Positions 39,724 to 45,012 of a stretch of 45,012 nt of DNA are shown here, piece after piece; position 1 is the first letter of the stretch; each line of letters opens with the position of its first letter. The stretch covers positions 1 through 45,012 of IMG/VR virus record IMGVR_UViG_3300042346_000047. One strand, 5' to 3'. This stretch comes from a virus. A program made the position numbers and the translations under genes. The notes under the pieces are model-generated. The model saw only the letters and a list, made by a program, of their open reading frames with translations, was not told the DNA's origin and ran no database searches.

Positions 39724-39755
39724 TGTTACTAGTAACAGCCCCTATTTCTAGGGGC
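39724..39755 (-). other. Tandem palindrome and hairpin between first two early genes
   Basis: A 14-bp perfect palindrome TGTTACTAGTAACA (39724-39737) lies directly beside a 7-bp hairpin GCCCCTA-TTTC-TAGGGGC (39738-39755); on the minus strand the loop reads GAAA. Neither is followed by a T-run on the transcribed strand, so this is not a standard terminator. It may be an operator plus an RNA processing or attenuation element controlling expression beyond the first gene. Confidence 0.55.
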
Positions 39756-39763
39756 AGTCACTC

Positions 39764-40279
39764 TCAATTAGTTGCAGTGTAGTCTTCCACCATGCGATGA
39801 GCCAGTGCTGCATATGCATCAGCGATGGTTGACATTTGCTCACGTGTAAACTGCTCACGTGTGTCGCTATCGTACTTCTTACCCGCTTGTTCGATGAAGC
39901 TCATCATACGGTCGAAGTCAGTCTTCGCTTCATTCAATTCTGATTTACCCTTGGGCATTGGATTGCCATTGTCGTCATTCTTAACTGCACCTTCATCCGT
40001 ACGTTGCCACACGTCAACGTTATTAGTAACGGCTTTGCTAACCACACATTTAGCAGACCGCAGACTATTCTTTTCGTCCTTGGATAATTCCCTGATAGCG
40101 TTCAGGTTATCCACAAGGGATTTGTGTTGACTATCTACTTCTTCTGCATTACGTGGTGTTATTGGATAGCACATTGAGCGCACATAATTTGCCCATATGC
40201 CTTCCCCTGCGCTACGTGATGCATCCTTCGCATCTTTAGAGGTTGACAATGCATTGCGTAATTCATTTGTGTATGACAT
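39764..40279 (-). CDS. Unrecognised early protein, first gene of the leftward arm, 171 aa
   Basis: ATG 40279 has AAAGGAAA upstream. The protein is polar and helical, with NELRNALSTSKDAKDASRSA, IRELSKDEKNSLRSAKCVVS, GNPMPKGKSELNEAKTDFDR, and an acidic C-terminal helix (EQMSTIADAYAALAHRMVED). I recognise no enzyme or DNA-binding motif. It is the first gene downstream of the control region and should be transcribed earliest. It is a candidate host-takeover or regulatory protein, and is also worth testing as a binder of the GTTACTAGTAAC sites, which flank it; both are inference. A perfect DnaA box lies inside it (40107-40115) and a relaxed palindrome at about 40020. Confidence 0.7.
   Translation of the reverse strand: MSYTNELRNALSTSKDAKDASRSAGEGIWANYVRSMCYPITPRNAEEVDSQHKSLVDNLNAIRELSKDEKNSLRSAKCVVSKAVTNNVDVWQRTDEGAVKNDDNGNPMPKGKSELNEAKTDFDRMMSFIEQAGKKYDSDTREQFTREQMSTIADAYAALAHRMVEDYTATN
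40107..40115 (+). promoter_or_regulatory. Perfect DnaA-box sequence inside first early gene
   Basis: TTATCCACA, the consensus high-affinity DnaA box. It falls in the coding sequence of the 171-residue early gene, about 730 bases from the other perfect box at 40840-40848. A third occurrence is in a coding region far away (3725-3733) and may be chance. Confidence 0.4.
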
Positions 40280-40532
40280 TTTGATTTCCTTTTACAGTTT
40301 GATTTGATTTACTAAGGCTTGGTTATAGCACACGTTACTAGTAACATGCACTATAGAAAACCCTAGGTTTTCTTGGTAACATATCCCCTTTGCCATCAGG
40401 GTTTTACCTGTGGTTTTCACCACCGCACTGCTCAGGAACTCGTATGGACAGTGTGCATGCCATAGTCAAAGCTTTCCTACACGTTTTATAAAGGGAACGT
40501 ATTCCTTGTTTGATGCGATGCATGTTAACATG

Positions 40533-40716
40533 TAAACCTTACACGAAACTTACATCCATCCGGTCAACCCCGATCAATCAACCGATGCACCGATATTAGC
40601 ACAACTTAATAACCTTTGCAACTCTAGGGATATTAACCCTACATTGTTACTAGTAATTCTTGTAGTGCTGAACCGATGACTGAAATGTAACCGATGAACC
40701 TTACATGAACCTTACA
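40533..40716. repeat. Iteron-like 11-bp tandem repeats (two pairs)
   Basis: Pair one is TAAACCTTACA (40533-40543) then CGAAACTTACA (40544-40554). Pair two is TGAACCTTACA (40695-40705) followed by an exact second copy (40706-40716). Consensus RAACYTTACA at a period of 11 bp, about one helical turn. The spacer contains repeated ACCGATG (for example near 40580, 40673 and 40690). Direct repeats spaced by one turn are typical binding arrays for an origin or regulatory protein. Confidence 0.65.
40593..40621 (-). promoter_or_regulatory. Candidate leftward early promoter
   Basis: On the minus strand, TTGCAA (40621-40616) and TAATAT (40598-40593) are separated by exactly 17 bases. Each matches the sigma-70 consensus at four of six positions. 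Transcription would give a leader of about 300 bases before the 171-residue gene. The -10 part belongs to a motif, TTGTGCYAATAT, that is repeated at 40737-40748. Support is moderate: no other evidence of activity is visible. Confidence 0.3.
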
Positions 40717-40810
40717 ACCCTACTGAGACTAGGGTTATATTGGCACAATTATTGCTACGTGCGTGGGCGCACATGTATATAATATTAGTGTATATTGTAT
40801 ATCTACGTAC

Positions 40811-40830
40811 TACTGTATGGATATACAGTG
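40811..40830. promoter_or_regulatory. LexA (SOS) box
   Basis: TACTGTATGGATATACAGTG matches the E. coli LexA consensus at 17 of 20 positions, with the invariant CTGT-N8-ACAG intact and a 7-bp inverted repeat (ACTGTAT / ATACAGT). It lies 9 bp from a perfect DnaA box in the non-coding region. This box type is used by LexA of gamma- and betaproteobacteria, whereas alphaproteobacterial LexA uses a different site (GTTC-N7-GTTC). It suggests that host SOS state affects one or both phage arms. Confidence 0.65.
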
Positions 40831-40839
40831 TTAATAACC

Positions 40840-40848
40840 TGTGGATAA
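40840..40848 (-). promoter_or_regulatory. Perfect DnaA box next to LexA box
   Basis: TGTGGATAA on the + strand is TTATCCACA on the minus strand, the consensus DnaA box. It is followed by the long TATA-rich stretch, the arrangement of DnaA-type origins where a box sits beside a duplex-unwinding element. The phage encodes helicase and primase but no recognisable initiator. Confidence 0.55.
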
Positions 40849-40996
40849 CTATATTATTGATAATGATAATTGAATATCAATATATAACTATATGATGTTA
40901 CTAGTAATATTATATAAATATATATACTATAACTATATATACTACCCGGTTATATTATATAAAGAAGTGTAATATACTTATATACTATACTACTAC

Positions 40997-41026
40997 ATAT
41001 ACTATACTTATATATACTATACTTAT
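40997..41026. repeat. Perfect 15-bp tandem repeat in AT-rich stretch
   Basis: ATATACTATACTTAT occurs twice, head to tail, at 40997-41011 and 41012-41026, within about 300 bases of TATA-rich DNA. Tandem AT-rich 13- to 15-mers are the usual form of duplex-unwinding elements at replication origins. Nothing in it codes for protein. Confidence 0.6.
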
Positions 41027-41125
41027 ATATATTATTATAGTATATTATATATATATGTATATTGTAGTACTATTTCAGTACTTCTTCTTCTATTCTTAGA
41101 ACTTTTGTACTATGGCTGACCCACT

Positions 41126-41145
41126 AAGGGGGGTAGGGGGGTTGG
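41126..41145 (+). repeat. G-run motif, first of a set of AAGGGGGTA repeats
   Basis: AA-G6-TA-G6-TT-GG lies at 41126-41145. Related AAGGGGGTA motifs follow near 41259 and 41376, with GAGGGTAACAT near 41353. The first could fold as a small G-quadruplex on the + strand. A role as a binding array or packaging signal is possible; nothing proves it. Confidence 0.4.
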
Positions 41146-41409
41146 TTTTATGTTGCAATGAGTGGTAAAATTACCTCATAGAAATTAACTTGTTCAGATA
41201 TTTCATTAAAAAGTAGTTTCCCTCCCACCCACCACATCCTATTTAAAACGATTTTAAAGGGGGTAGAAGGCTAGGAAAACAAAAAGGCTATGGTAGGGTA
41301 GCCAAACAGGTCGTTAGACCGCTTAAAAGGGCTATAAACGCATTTTACAAATGCTGAGGGTAACATCTACCGCTGTAAGGGGGTAACATTTGTACCCAAG
41401 TAGACACTA

Positions 41410-41442
41410 AGCCACCTAACAAATAGCCTAGTGGCTGGTTTT
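41410..41442 (+). other. Hairpin directly upstream of first rightward gene
   Basis: AGCCAC (41410-41415) pairs with GTGGCT (41431-41436), with a 15-base loop and then GGTTTT. It ends about 14 bases before the start codon of the tail-fibre gene (AAAGGA ribosome site in between). It might be a weak terminator or an attenuator for a rightward transcript starting in the control region. Confidence 0.4.
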
Positions 41443-41455
41443 ACTAAAGGAATAT

Positions 41456-42457
41456 ATGCCTAAACTTACATTATCGACAATAGGTAGTAGATATGGCTCA
41501 ATAGATGCATTGAATGCCAACTTTGATGCCATTGAAGCTGCATTAGAAAATACCCTCTCTCTAGATGGCACTGCGCCTAATGGCATGGAAGTCAATCTAG
41601 ACATGAACTCTCACAAAATAGTTAACCTTTTAGACCCTACAAATAATGGAGATGCAGTTACTAAGGGTTGGTTGTTGGAACAAGAGGGCAATGCGGCAGC
41701 CAGTGCGGATGCTGCGGCTGCATCAGCCTCTGCTGCTGAAAATAGTGCTGTAGCTGCTGCGGCTTCTGCTGCTGCAAGTGCAGGTGCTGCGGCATCTGCT
41801 GCTAGTGCATCAGCTAGTGCAGCCACTGCCACTACACAAGCAGGTATAGCAACTACACAGGCTACTAATGCCAGTGCATCTGCAAGCACTGCAAGTACAG
41901 CAGCGTCAACTGCCACTAGTGCAGCTTCATCTGCTGAATCAGCAAGAGATGCTACATTAGCTGCATACGACTCTTTTGACGATAGATATTTAGGAAGTAA
42001 GACTAGCGACCCTACACTGGACAATGATGGTAATGCTCTGTTAGGTGGGGCTTTATATTTCAATTCCGTTAGTGGAATAATGAAACTCTACACAGGGAGT
42101 GCTTGGGTAGCAGCTTATGTTTCTGGTTTAGGGTTTGTTGCACAGTCTTCAGTCACTGGCTCTGCCTATATGCCTACAGGCACAACAGGTGAACGAGATG
42201 GTACACCCAGTGCTGGTTATTTGCGGTTTAATAGCACCCTTGCAAAGTTTGAAGGGTACAACGGCACTGCATGGTCTTCGGTTGGTGGCGGTGCTACTGG
42301 TGGTGGCAGTGATGACATATTCATTGAGAACGGTCAAACAGTCACAACAAACTACACTATTTCAACAAGCAAGAACGCTATGAGTACAGGGCCAATCACC
42401 ATCAACTCAGGCATCACAGTCACCGTTCCCAGTGGTAGCAACTGGGTTGTTCTCTAA
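41456..42457 (+). CDS. Tail fibre protein with Ala/Ser-rich shaft, 333 aa
   Basis: The start ATG 41456 follows AAAGGA. Residues 1-70 (TLSTIGSRYGSIDALNANFD, then NGMEVNLDMNSHKIVNLLDP) are an N-terminal anchor typical of podovirus tail fibres. Residues about 76-168 are an almost pure Ala/Ser/Thr coiled-coil shaft. The C-terminal half is a beta-rich head with GGALYFNSVSGIMKLYTGSA and GYLRFNSTLAKFEGYNGTAW repeats and a Gly-rich linker. It should attach to the nozzle. It is the first gene of the rightward arm. Confidence 0.85.
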   Translation: MPKLTLSTIGSRYGSIDALNANFDAIEAALENTLSLDGTAPNGMEVNLDMNSHKIVNLLDPTNNGDAVTKGWLLEQEGNAAASADAAAASASAAENSAVAAAASAAASAGAAASAASASASAATATTQAGIATTQATNASASASTASTAASTATSAASSAESARDATLAAYDSFDDRYLGSKTSDPTLDNDGNALLGGALYFNSVSGIMKLYTGSAWVAAYVSGLGFVAQSSVTGSAYMPTGTTGERDGTPSAGYLRFNSTLAKFEGYNGTAWSSVGGGATGGGSDDIFIENGQTVTTNYTISTSKNAMSTGPITINSGITVTVPSGSNWVVL

Positions 42458-42466
42458 GGAATCATT

Positions 42467-42973
42467 ATGCCAATCACAATTAATGGAACAGGAACGATTA
42501 CTGGCATAAGTGCTGGTGGGTTGCCTGATGCAATCATTACACAGCCTGAAATAGCAACAGGTGTGGCTGGTACTGGCCCTGCGTTTAGTGCTTATGCATC
42601 ATCAGGAACTAGTGTTGCTAATAATACGCTGACGAAAATAACACTCGATACTGAAGAATTTGATACAAACAATAATTTTGCGTCAAGTAGGTTTACTCCA
42701 ACAGTAGCGGGTTATTACCAAATAAACGGATGCATAGGTGGTGCGTATGCCACTTTGGTATGTACTATATTCAAAAATGGAACTGAATATAAAAGAGGAG
42801 TTACCGCATCTGGCGCAACTTTAAATCAAGCAAATGTTTCGTCTATTGTTTATTTAAATGGTTCAACAGACTATGTTGAACTTTATACCTATCAAGGGTC
42901 AGGAAGCACTCAAACAATGAGTAGTGGTATCAGTGGCGCATATTTTAATGGTGCAATGGTAAGGGGCGCATGA
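42467..42973 (+). CDS. Tail fibre-like protein with C1q/TNF-type domain, 168 aa
   Basis: Starts at ATG 42467. The N-terminus MPITINGTGTITGISAGGLP is a common short anchor of fibre proteins. Residues about 40-168 have the strand pattern of a C1q/TNF-like trimeric head (TLTKITLDTEEFDTNNNF, FTPTVAGYYQINGCIGG, STDYVELYTYQGSGST). It resembles the 215-residue virion protein at 9987 in this second half. It is probably an adhesin head or short fibre. The next gene overlaps its stop. Confidence 0.7.
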   Translation: MPITINGTGTITGISAGGLPDAIITQPEIATGVAGTGPAFSAYASSGTSVANNTLTKITLDTEEFDTNNNFASSRFTPTVAGYYQINGCIGGAYATLVCTIFKNGTEYKRGVTASGATLNQANVSSIVYLNGSTDYVELYTYQGSGSTQTMSSGISGAYFNGAMVRGA

Positions 42974-43134
42974 TGACACTTTACGAAAAAATCAAAGCAC
43001 TGTACCCAACATTGCAAGACGCAGACTTTTTGAACACCATCCGCTTGCAAAATGATAGCGATGGCAAAGGTGACTACATAGCCAAGTGGGAACACCCAAC
43101 ACTTGCTAAACCTACAGAGGAGCAATTAGCATGA
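42970..43134 (+). CDS. XkdW-like tail-associated small protein, 54 aa
   Basis: ATG 42970 (a second ATG follows at 42973) overlaps the previous stop; TGA 43132-43134 overlaps the next start. The sequence TLYEKIKALYPTLQDADFLN then QNDSDGKGDYIAKWEHPTLA, ending in PTEEQL, matches the short XkdW-like family found beside phage tail fibre genes. A chaperone or connector role in fibre assembly is inferred. Confidence 0.7.
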   Translation: MMTLYEKIKALYPTLQDADFLNTIRLQNDSDGKGDYIAKWEHPTLAKPTEEQLA

Positions 43135-43868
43135 GTTTAGTAAAAGTCTCAGGCAATGCCAGCGGCAGTGGTACGCTGACAATTGCTGCACCTAATACAA
43201 ACACCGACTACACGCTGACGTTGCCAACAGTAACTGGAACACTATCTATTGCAGGTGCAACAACAGTTCAAGTTTTTACATCAGGTTCAGGTACTTATAC
43301 AACGCCAGCAAACTGTAAATCTTTGTACATAAAAATGTGCGGTGGTGGCGGTGGTGGCGGTTCAAACAATAACGCTGGACAAGGCGGCACTGGCGGGAAT
43401 ACAACATTTGGTACGTCTTTGCTTACCGCTAATGGTGGTGTTGGTGGTCGTTATCTTGTTAGCAGTGGTGGTAGTTTTACTTTGAATTCTCCCGCAATAG
43501 GTAAAGGATTGGATGGTGGTGGCGGCAGCGGTGGCATGTATCCCGGAACATTAGCTAGCGCACAATATCCCGGAGGTCAAGGTGGAGTTAATCCATTTGG
43601 AGGTTCAGCTTCGGCAAATGCACAATCATCGGCAGGTGGTTCTGGCGTTGCCAATACAGGCGCAGGTGGTGCTGGAGCAGTAACTAACGTAACCAATCAA
43701 TATGCTGGAGCAGGTGGCGGTGCGGGAGGATACATTGAAGCAATTATTAATTCTCCTTCTTCAACATACTCATACGCAGTTGGAGCAGGCGGCACTGCTG
43801 GTACAGGAGGCGCTTATGCAGGTGGTGCAGGTGGCTCTGGCGTAATAATTATCACGGAGTATTACTAA
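43131..43868 (+). CDS. Glycine-rich tail adhesin, 245 aa
   Basis: ATG 43131 overlaps the previous stop. Residues 1-45 form a short beta-anchor (VKVSGNASGSGTLTIAAP, DYTLTLPTVTGTL). The following TYTTPANCKSLYIKMCGG leads into a region with repeated poly-Gly tracts (GGGGGGG, GGGGSGG, GAGGGAGG) separated by variable loops. This organisation resembles the poly-Gly-II sandwich adhesins of phage fibre tips (S16 gp38 type), where the loops bind receptors. The C-terminus GGSGVIIITEYY is typical of the family. It is likely a host-range determinant. Confidence 0.75.
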   Translation: MSLVKVSGNASGSGTLTIAAPNTNTDYTLTLPTVTGTLSIAGATTVQVFTSGSGTYTTPANCKSLYIKMCGGGGGGGSNNNAGQGGTGGNTTFGTSLLTANGGVGGRYLVSSGGSFTLNSPAIGKGLDGGGGSGGMYPGTLASAQYPGGQGGVNPFGGSASANAQSSAGGSGVANTGAGGAGAVTNVTNQYAGAGGGAGGYIEAIINSPSSTYSYAVGAGGTAGTGGAYAGGAGGSGVIIITEYY

Positions 43869-44137
43869 TGAATAAATACGCAATCATTCACAATGGTTCT
43901 GTTGTCAACATCATTGAATATGAAGACCAACCATCCACTCCTCCTGCGGGTTTTGAAGATGGTTATGTGGCTGTTCAAACCGATGTGGCGAGCATTGGTT
44001 GGACTTATGCTAACGGCACATTCACAAATCCAAACCCACCTGAAGTTGTTGAAATGCCAGTATCAAAGTCATTGACAGACATGATTTTGGAAAGCCCAAC
44101 AGAGTTAGCAAAACTTAAACAAGCATTGGGGATATAA
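43868..44137 (+). CDS. Tail fibre assembly-like small protein, 89 aa
   Basis: ATG 43868 overlaps the previous stop. The protein begins with a beta pair (KYAIIHNGSVVNIIEYED) and contains ASIGWTYANGTFTNPNPP, a pattern found in tail fibre assembly proteins, followed by a helix SLTDMILESPTELAKLKQAL. Small proteins of this type help fold fibres. It sits between the Gly-rich adhesin and the last fibre gene, which begins one base after its stop. Confidence 0.65.
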   Translation: MNKYAIIHNGSVVNIIEYEDQPSTPPAGFEDGYVAVQTDVASIGWTYANGTFTNPNPPEVVEMPVSKSLTDMILESPTELAKLKQALGI

Positions 44138-44138
44138 C

Positions 44139-45012
44139 ATGGCAGTCACACTTAACGGCACATCAGGACTGGTCTTTAACGATGGGTCTAGTCAAACAAC
44201 AGCGGCTACTGGCTTTGGCTTCAAGAACCGCATCATCAACGGTGCAATGGTGATTGACCAAAGAAATGCGGGGGCTAGTGTTACTCCTAGCGCAGACACA
44301 TATTTGCTTGACCGTTGGGGATACTCTGCATCACAAACATCAAAATTTACGTTCCAGCAAAACAAAGGTTCTGTAACGCTTCCCGTTGGATTTGCCAATT
44401 ATCTTGGTGCGTCTGTTGCTTCTGCCGTTACCGTTGGCGCTTCTGATTATTTTGCGCTTTACACAAAAATAGAAGGTTTAAATTCTGCTGATTTGGCGTG
44501 GGGTACGGCAAGCGCTTCCGCTGTCACATTGTCTTTTAGAGTGTATTCAAGCCTAACAGGTACGTTTGGCGGAACAATCTGTAACAGCACAAACAACCGT
44601 TGCTATCCTTTTACATATAGCGTTCCAGTAGCAAATACGTGGACAACCATTTCACTTACTATTGCTGGTGACACTTCTGGAACTTGGCTGACTACAAACG
44701 GCACAGGCATCAACGTACAGTTTGGCTTGGGTGTTGGCTCTACTTACAGTGGTACGGCTGGTTCATGGTCAGGAACTCAGTATATTTCCGCAACAGGCGC
44801 TGTGTCTGTTGTTGCAACCGCTGGAGCCACCTTCTACATCACAGGCGTACAGCTAGAAAAAGGCTCAACAGCAACGAGCTTTGATTACAGACCTTATGGG
44901 ACTGAGTTGGCGCTTTGTCAGAGGTACTATATAAAGTTAAAAGGAACTTCTGTTTTTTCAATTTATGGTACAGGGTTTGCTGATTCTTCTTCTTCTGCCC
45001 GAGTTCAAATAA
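44139..45012 (+). CDS. Tail fibre / receptor-binding protein, 5' part (continues at base 1, ends at 348)
   Basis: ATG at 44139 stays open to the end of the window and, through the terminal repeat, continues in frame to the stop at 346-348, giving about 364 residues. The N-terminus (MAVTLNGTSGLVFNDGS) is a beta-rich start like those of neighbouring fibre genes. It is followed by NRIINGAMVIDQRNAG and a LDRW motif, then a lectin-like beta domain, then FDYRPYGTELALCQRYY, a signature seen near the C-terminus of many phage tail fibres and carbohydrate-binding tail proteins. It sits last in a run of fibre and fibre-helper genes (41456-44137) and probably contributes to host recognition at the virion tip. 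The receptor cannot be inferred. Confidence 0.85.
   Translation, partial: MAVTLNGTSGLVFNDGSSQTTAATGFGFKNRIINGAMVIDQRNAGASVTPSADTYLLDRWGYSASQTSKFTFQQNKGSVTLPVGFANYLGASVASAVTVGASDYFALYTKIEGLNSADLAWGTASASAVTLSFRVYSSLTGTFGGTICNSTNNRCYPFTYSVPVANTWTTISLTIAGDTSGTWLTTNGTGINVQFGLGVGSTYSGTAGSWSGTQYISATGAVSVVATAGATFYITGVQLEKGSTATSFDYRPYGTELALCQRYYIKLKGTSVFSIYGTGFADSSSSARVQI
44886..45012. repeat. Terminal direct repeat, copy 2 of 2
   Basis: Exact copy of bases 1-127. It begins at the codon for Tyr in the tail-fibre motif YRPYGTELALCQRYY. Removing one copy gives a 44,885-bp circle in which every gene near the join is intact. Confidence 0.95.

Larger units (their letters stand above)
3325..40907. repeat. 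Dispersed CTAG-centred palindrome family, core TACTAGTA (consensus GTTAYTARTAAC)
   Basis: By eye I find the 8-mer TACTAGTA at 36 places and TTACTAGTAA at 21, with the full GTTACTAGTAAC at 13476, 19893, 22971, 30418, 39250, 39725 and 40334. Other sites include 3325, 10830, 16385, 18054, 22124, 25561, 26230, 26775, 27566, 29951, 33204, 33935, 34769, 35491, 36288, 36815, 37317, 37821, 38256, 38485, 38681, 40647 and 40898. Relaxed copies (TTAYTARTAA) appear at about 28062, 28957, 29447, 31745, 32526 and 40020 where exact ones are absent. Random expectation for the 8-mer at this composition is about one. The arrangement suggests a protein-binding site used over the whole genome. Confidence 0.85.
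40280..41455. other. Non-coding control region and probable replication origin between divergent arms
   Basis: I find no convincing gene in these 1,176 bases on either strand. In order they hold: the palindrome GTTACTAGTAAC (40334-40345), an inverted repeat AGAAAACC-CTA-GGTTTTCT (40355-40373), the palindrome CATGTTAACATG (40521-40532), two tandem pairs of 11-bp repeats with several ACCGATG copies (40533-40716), a candidate leftward promoter (40593-40621), a further palindrome (40647-40656), a GC hairpin (40759-40772), a LexA box, a DnaA box, another palindrome (40898-40907), about 300 bases of TATA-rich DNA up to 41070, G-rich repeats, and a hairpin before the first rightward gene. Divergent transcription, DnaA box and AT-rich DNA together argue for an origin. 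A weak rightward promoter may be TTGGTT (41142) and TAAAAT (41166) with 18 bases between. Confidence 0.6.

Noticed and set aside
40759-40772. GTGCG-TGGG-CGCAC hairpin as a terminator
   Set aside because: The stem is only 5 bp and no T-run follows on either strand. It may be structural, but I cannot support a terminator.
40280-41455. Short ORFs in the control region, such as an 18-codon frame from 41112
   Set aside because: Too short, no conserved pattern, and rich in repeats. The region is better explained as regulatory DNA.
41611-42063. Long minus-strand Ala/Val-rich frame opposite the tail fibre
   Set aside because: It is the antisense image of the Ala/Ser/Thr-rich shaft. Repetitive GCN codons keep the reverse frame open. 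It has no ribosome site and lies against the direction of the gene.
1-45012. tRNA genes or prophage integration genes
   Set aside because: I saw no cloverleaf with a convincing anticodon arm and no integrase, repressor or attachment site. tRNA detection by eye is limited, so a covariance search would be decisive.

Overview
This window is a complete, circularly closed genome of a short-tailed (podovirus-type) bacteriophage, unit length about 44,885 bp. The first 127 bases are repeated exactly at the end (44886-45012), and the last tail-fibre gene runs across that join. The virion genes are T7-like in order: terminase, portal, scaffold, major capsid protein, tail tubular A and B, internal virion proteins. 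There is no phage RNA polymerase. The metabolic set is a family A DNA polymerase, DnaB-type helicase, TOPRIM primase, Cas4/RecB-like nuclease, cobalamin-dependent (class II) ribonucleotide reductase, ThyX and a calcineurin-like phosphoesterase. That combination recalls roseophage SIO1 and the cobaviruses (Zobellviridae); this placement is inference from gene content. A LexA box of the CTGT-N8-ACAG type, perfect DnaA boxes and some small accessory proteins point to a beta- or gammaproteobacterial, perhaps freshwater Burkholderiales, host.

Layout. Two divergent arms leave one 1.2 kb non-coding region (40280-41455). The rightward (+) arm begins at 41456 with tail fibres, adhesins and their small helper proteins. 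It crosses the join and continues with a lysis cassette (494-2240), small terminase (2638-3117), five small genes (3117-4144), large terminase, portal, scaffold, capsid, tail tubes and ejection proteins including a 1983-residue protein with an HEYAH metalloprotease motif, and ends with a separate transglycosylase (23148-23669). The leftward (-) arm begins at 40279 with an unrecognised 171-residue protein and a run of very small, overlapping genes. It continues with a VWA protein, an AAA+ ATPase, primase, helicase, polymerase, SSB-like protein, nuclease, phosphoesterase, ThyX, HNH endonuclease, class II RNR, an ECF-like sigma factor and a DUF3310 protein. The arms converge on a bidirectional terminator at 23669-23695.

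How it probably works. Host RNA polymerase should start both arms from the intergenic region. That region carries a near-consensus LexA box, a perfect DnaA box 9 bp away, 11-bp iteron-like tandem repeats, and a very AT-rich stretch with a perfect 15-bp tandem repeat, so it looks like a combined origin and control region. The ECF-like sigma factor is a candidate for redirecting host polymerase later in infection.

The most unusual signal is a palindrome, GTTACTAGTAAC (relaxed consensus GTTAYTARTAAC), scattered dozens of times through the genome. It is dense in the replication arm and control region and absent from most capsid and tail-fibre genes. It is used in two different codon frames, so selection appears to act on the DNA. 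It looks like a genome-wide protein-binding site. Other points of note are an AUU start codon with a good Shine-Dalgarno (705), overprinted genes at 23725-23891 and 1103-1238, and a VWA protein with an HExxH domain beside an AAA+ ATPase.
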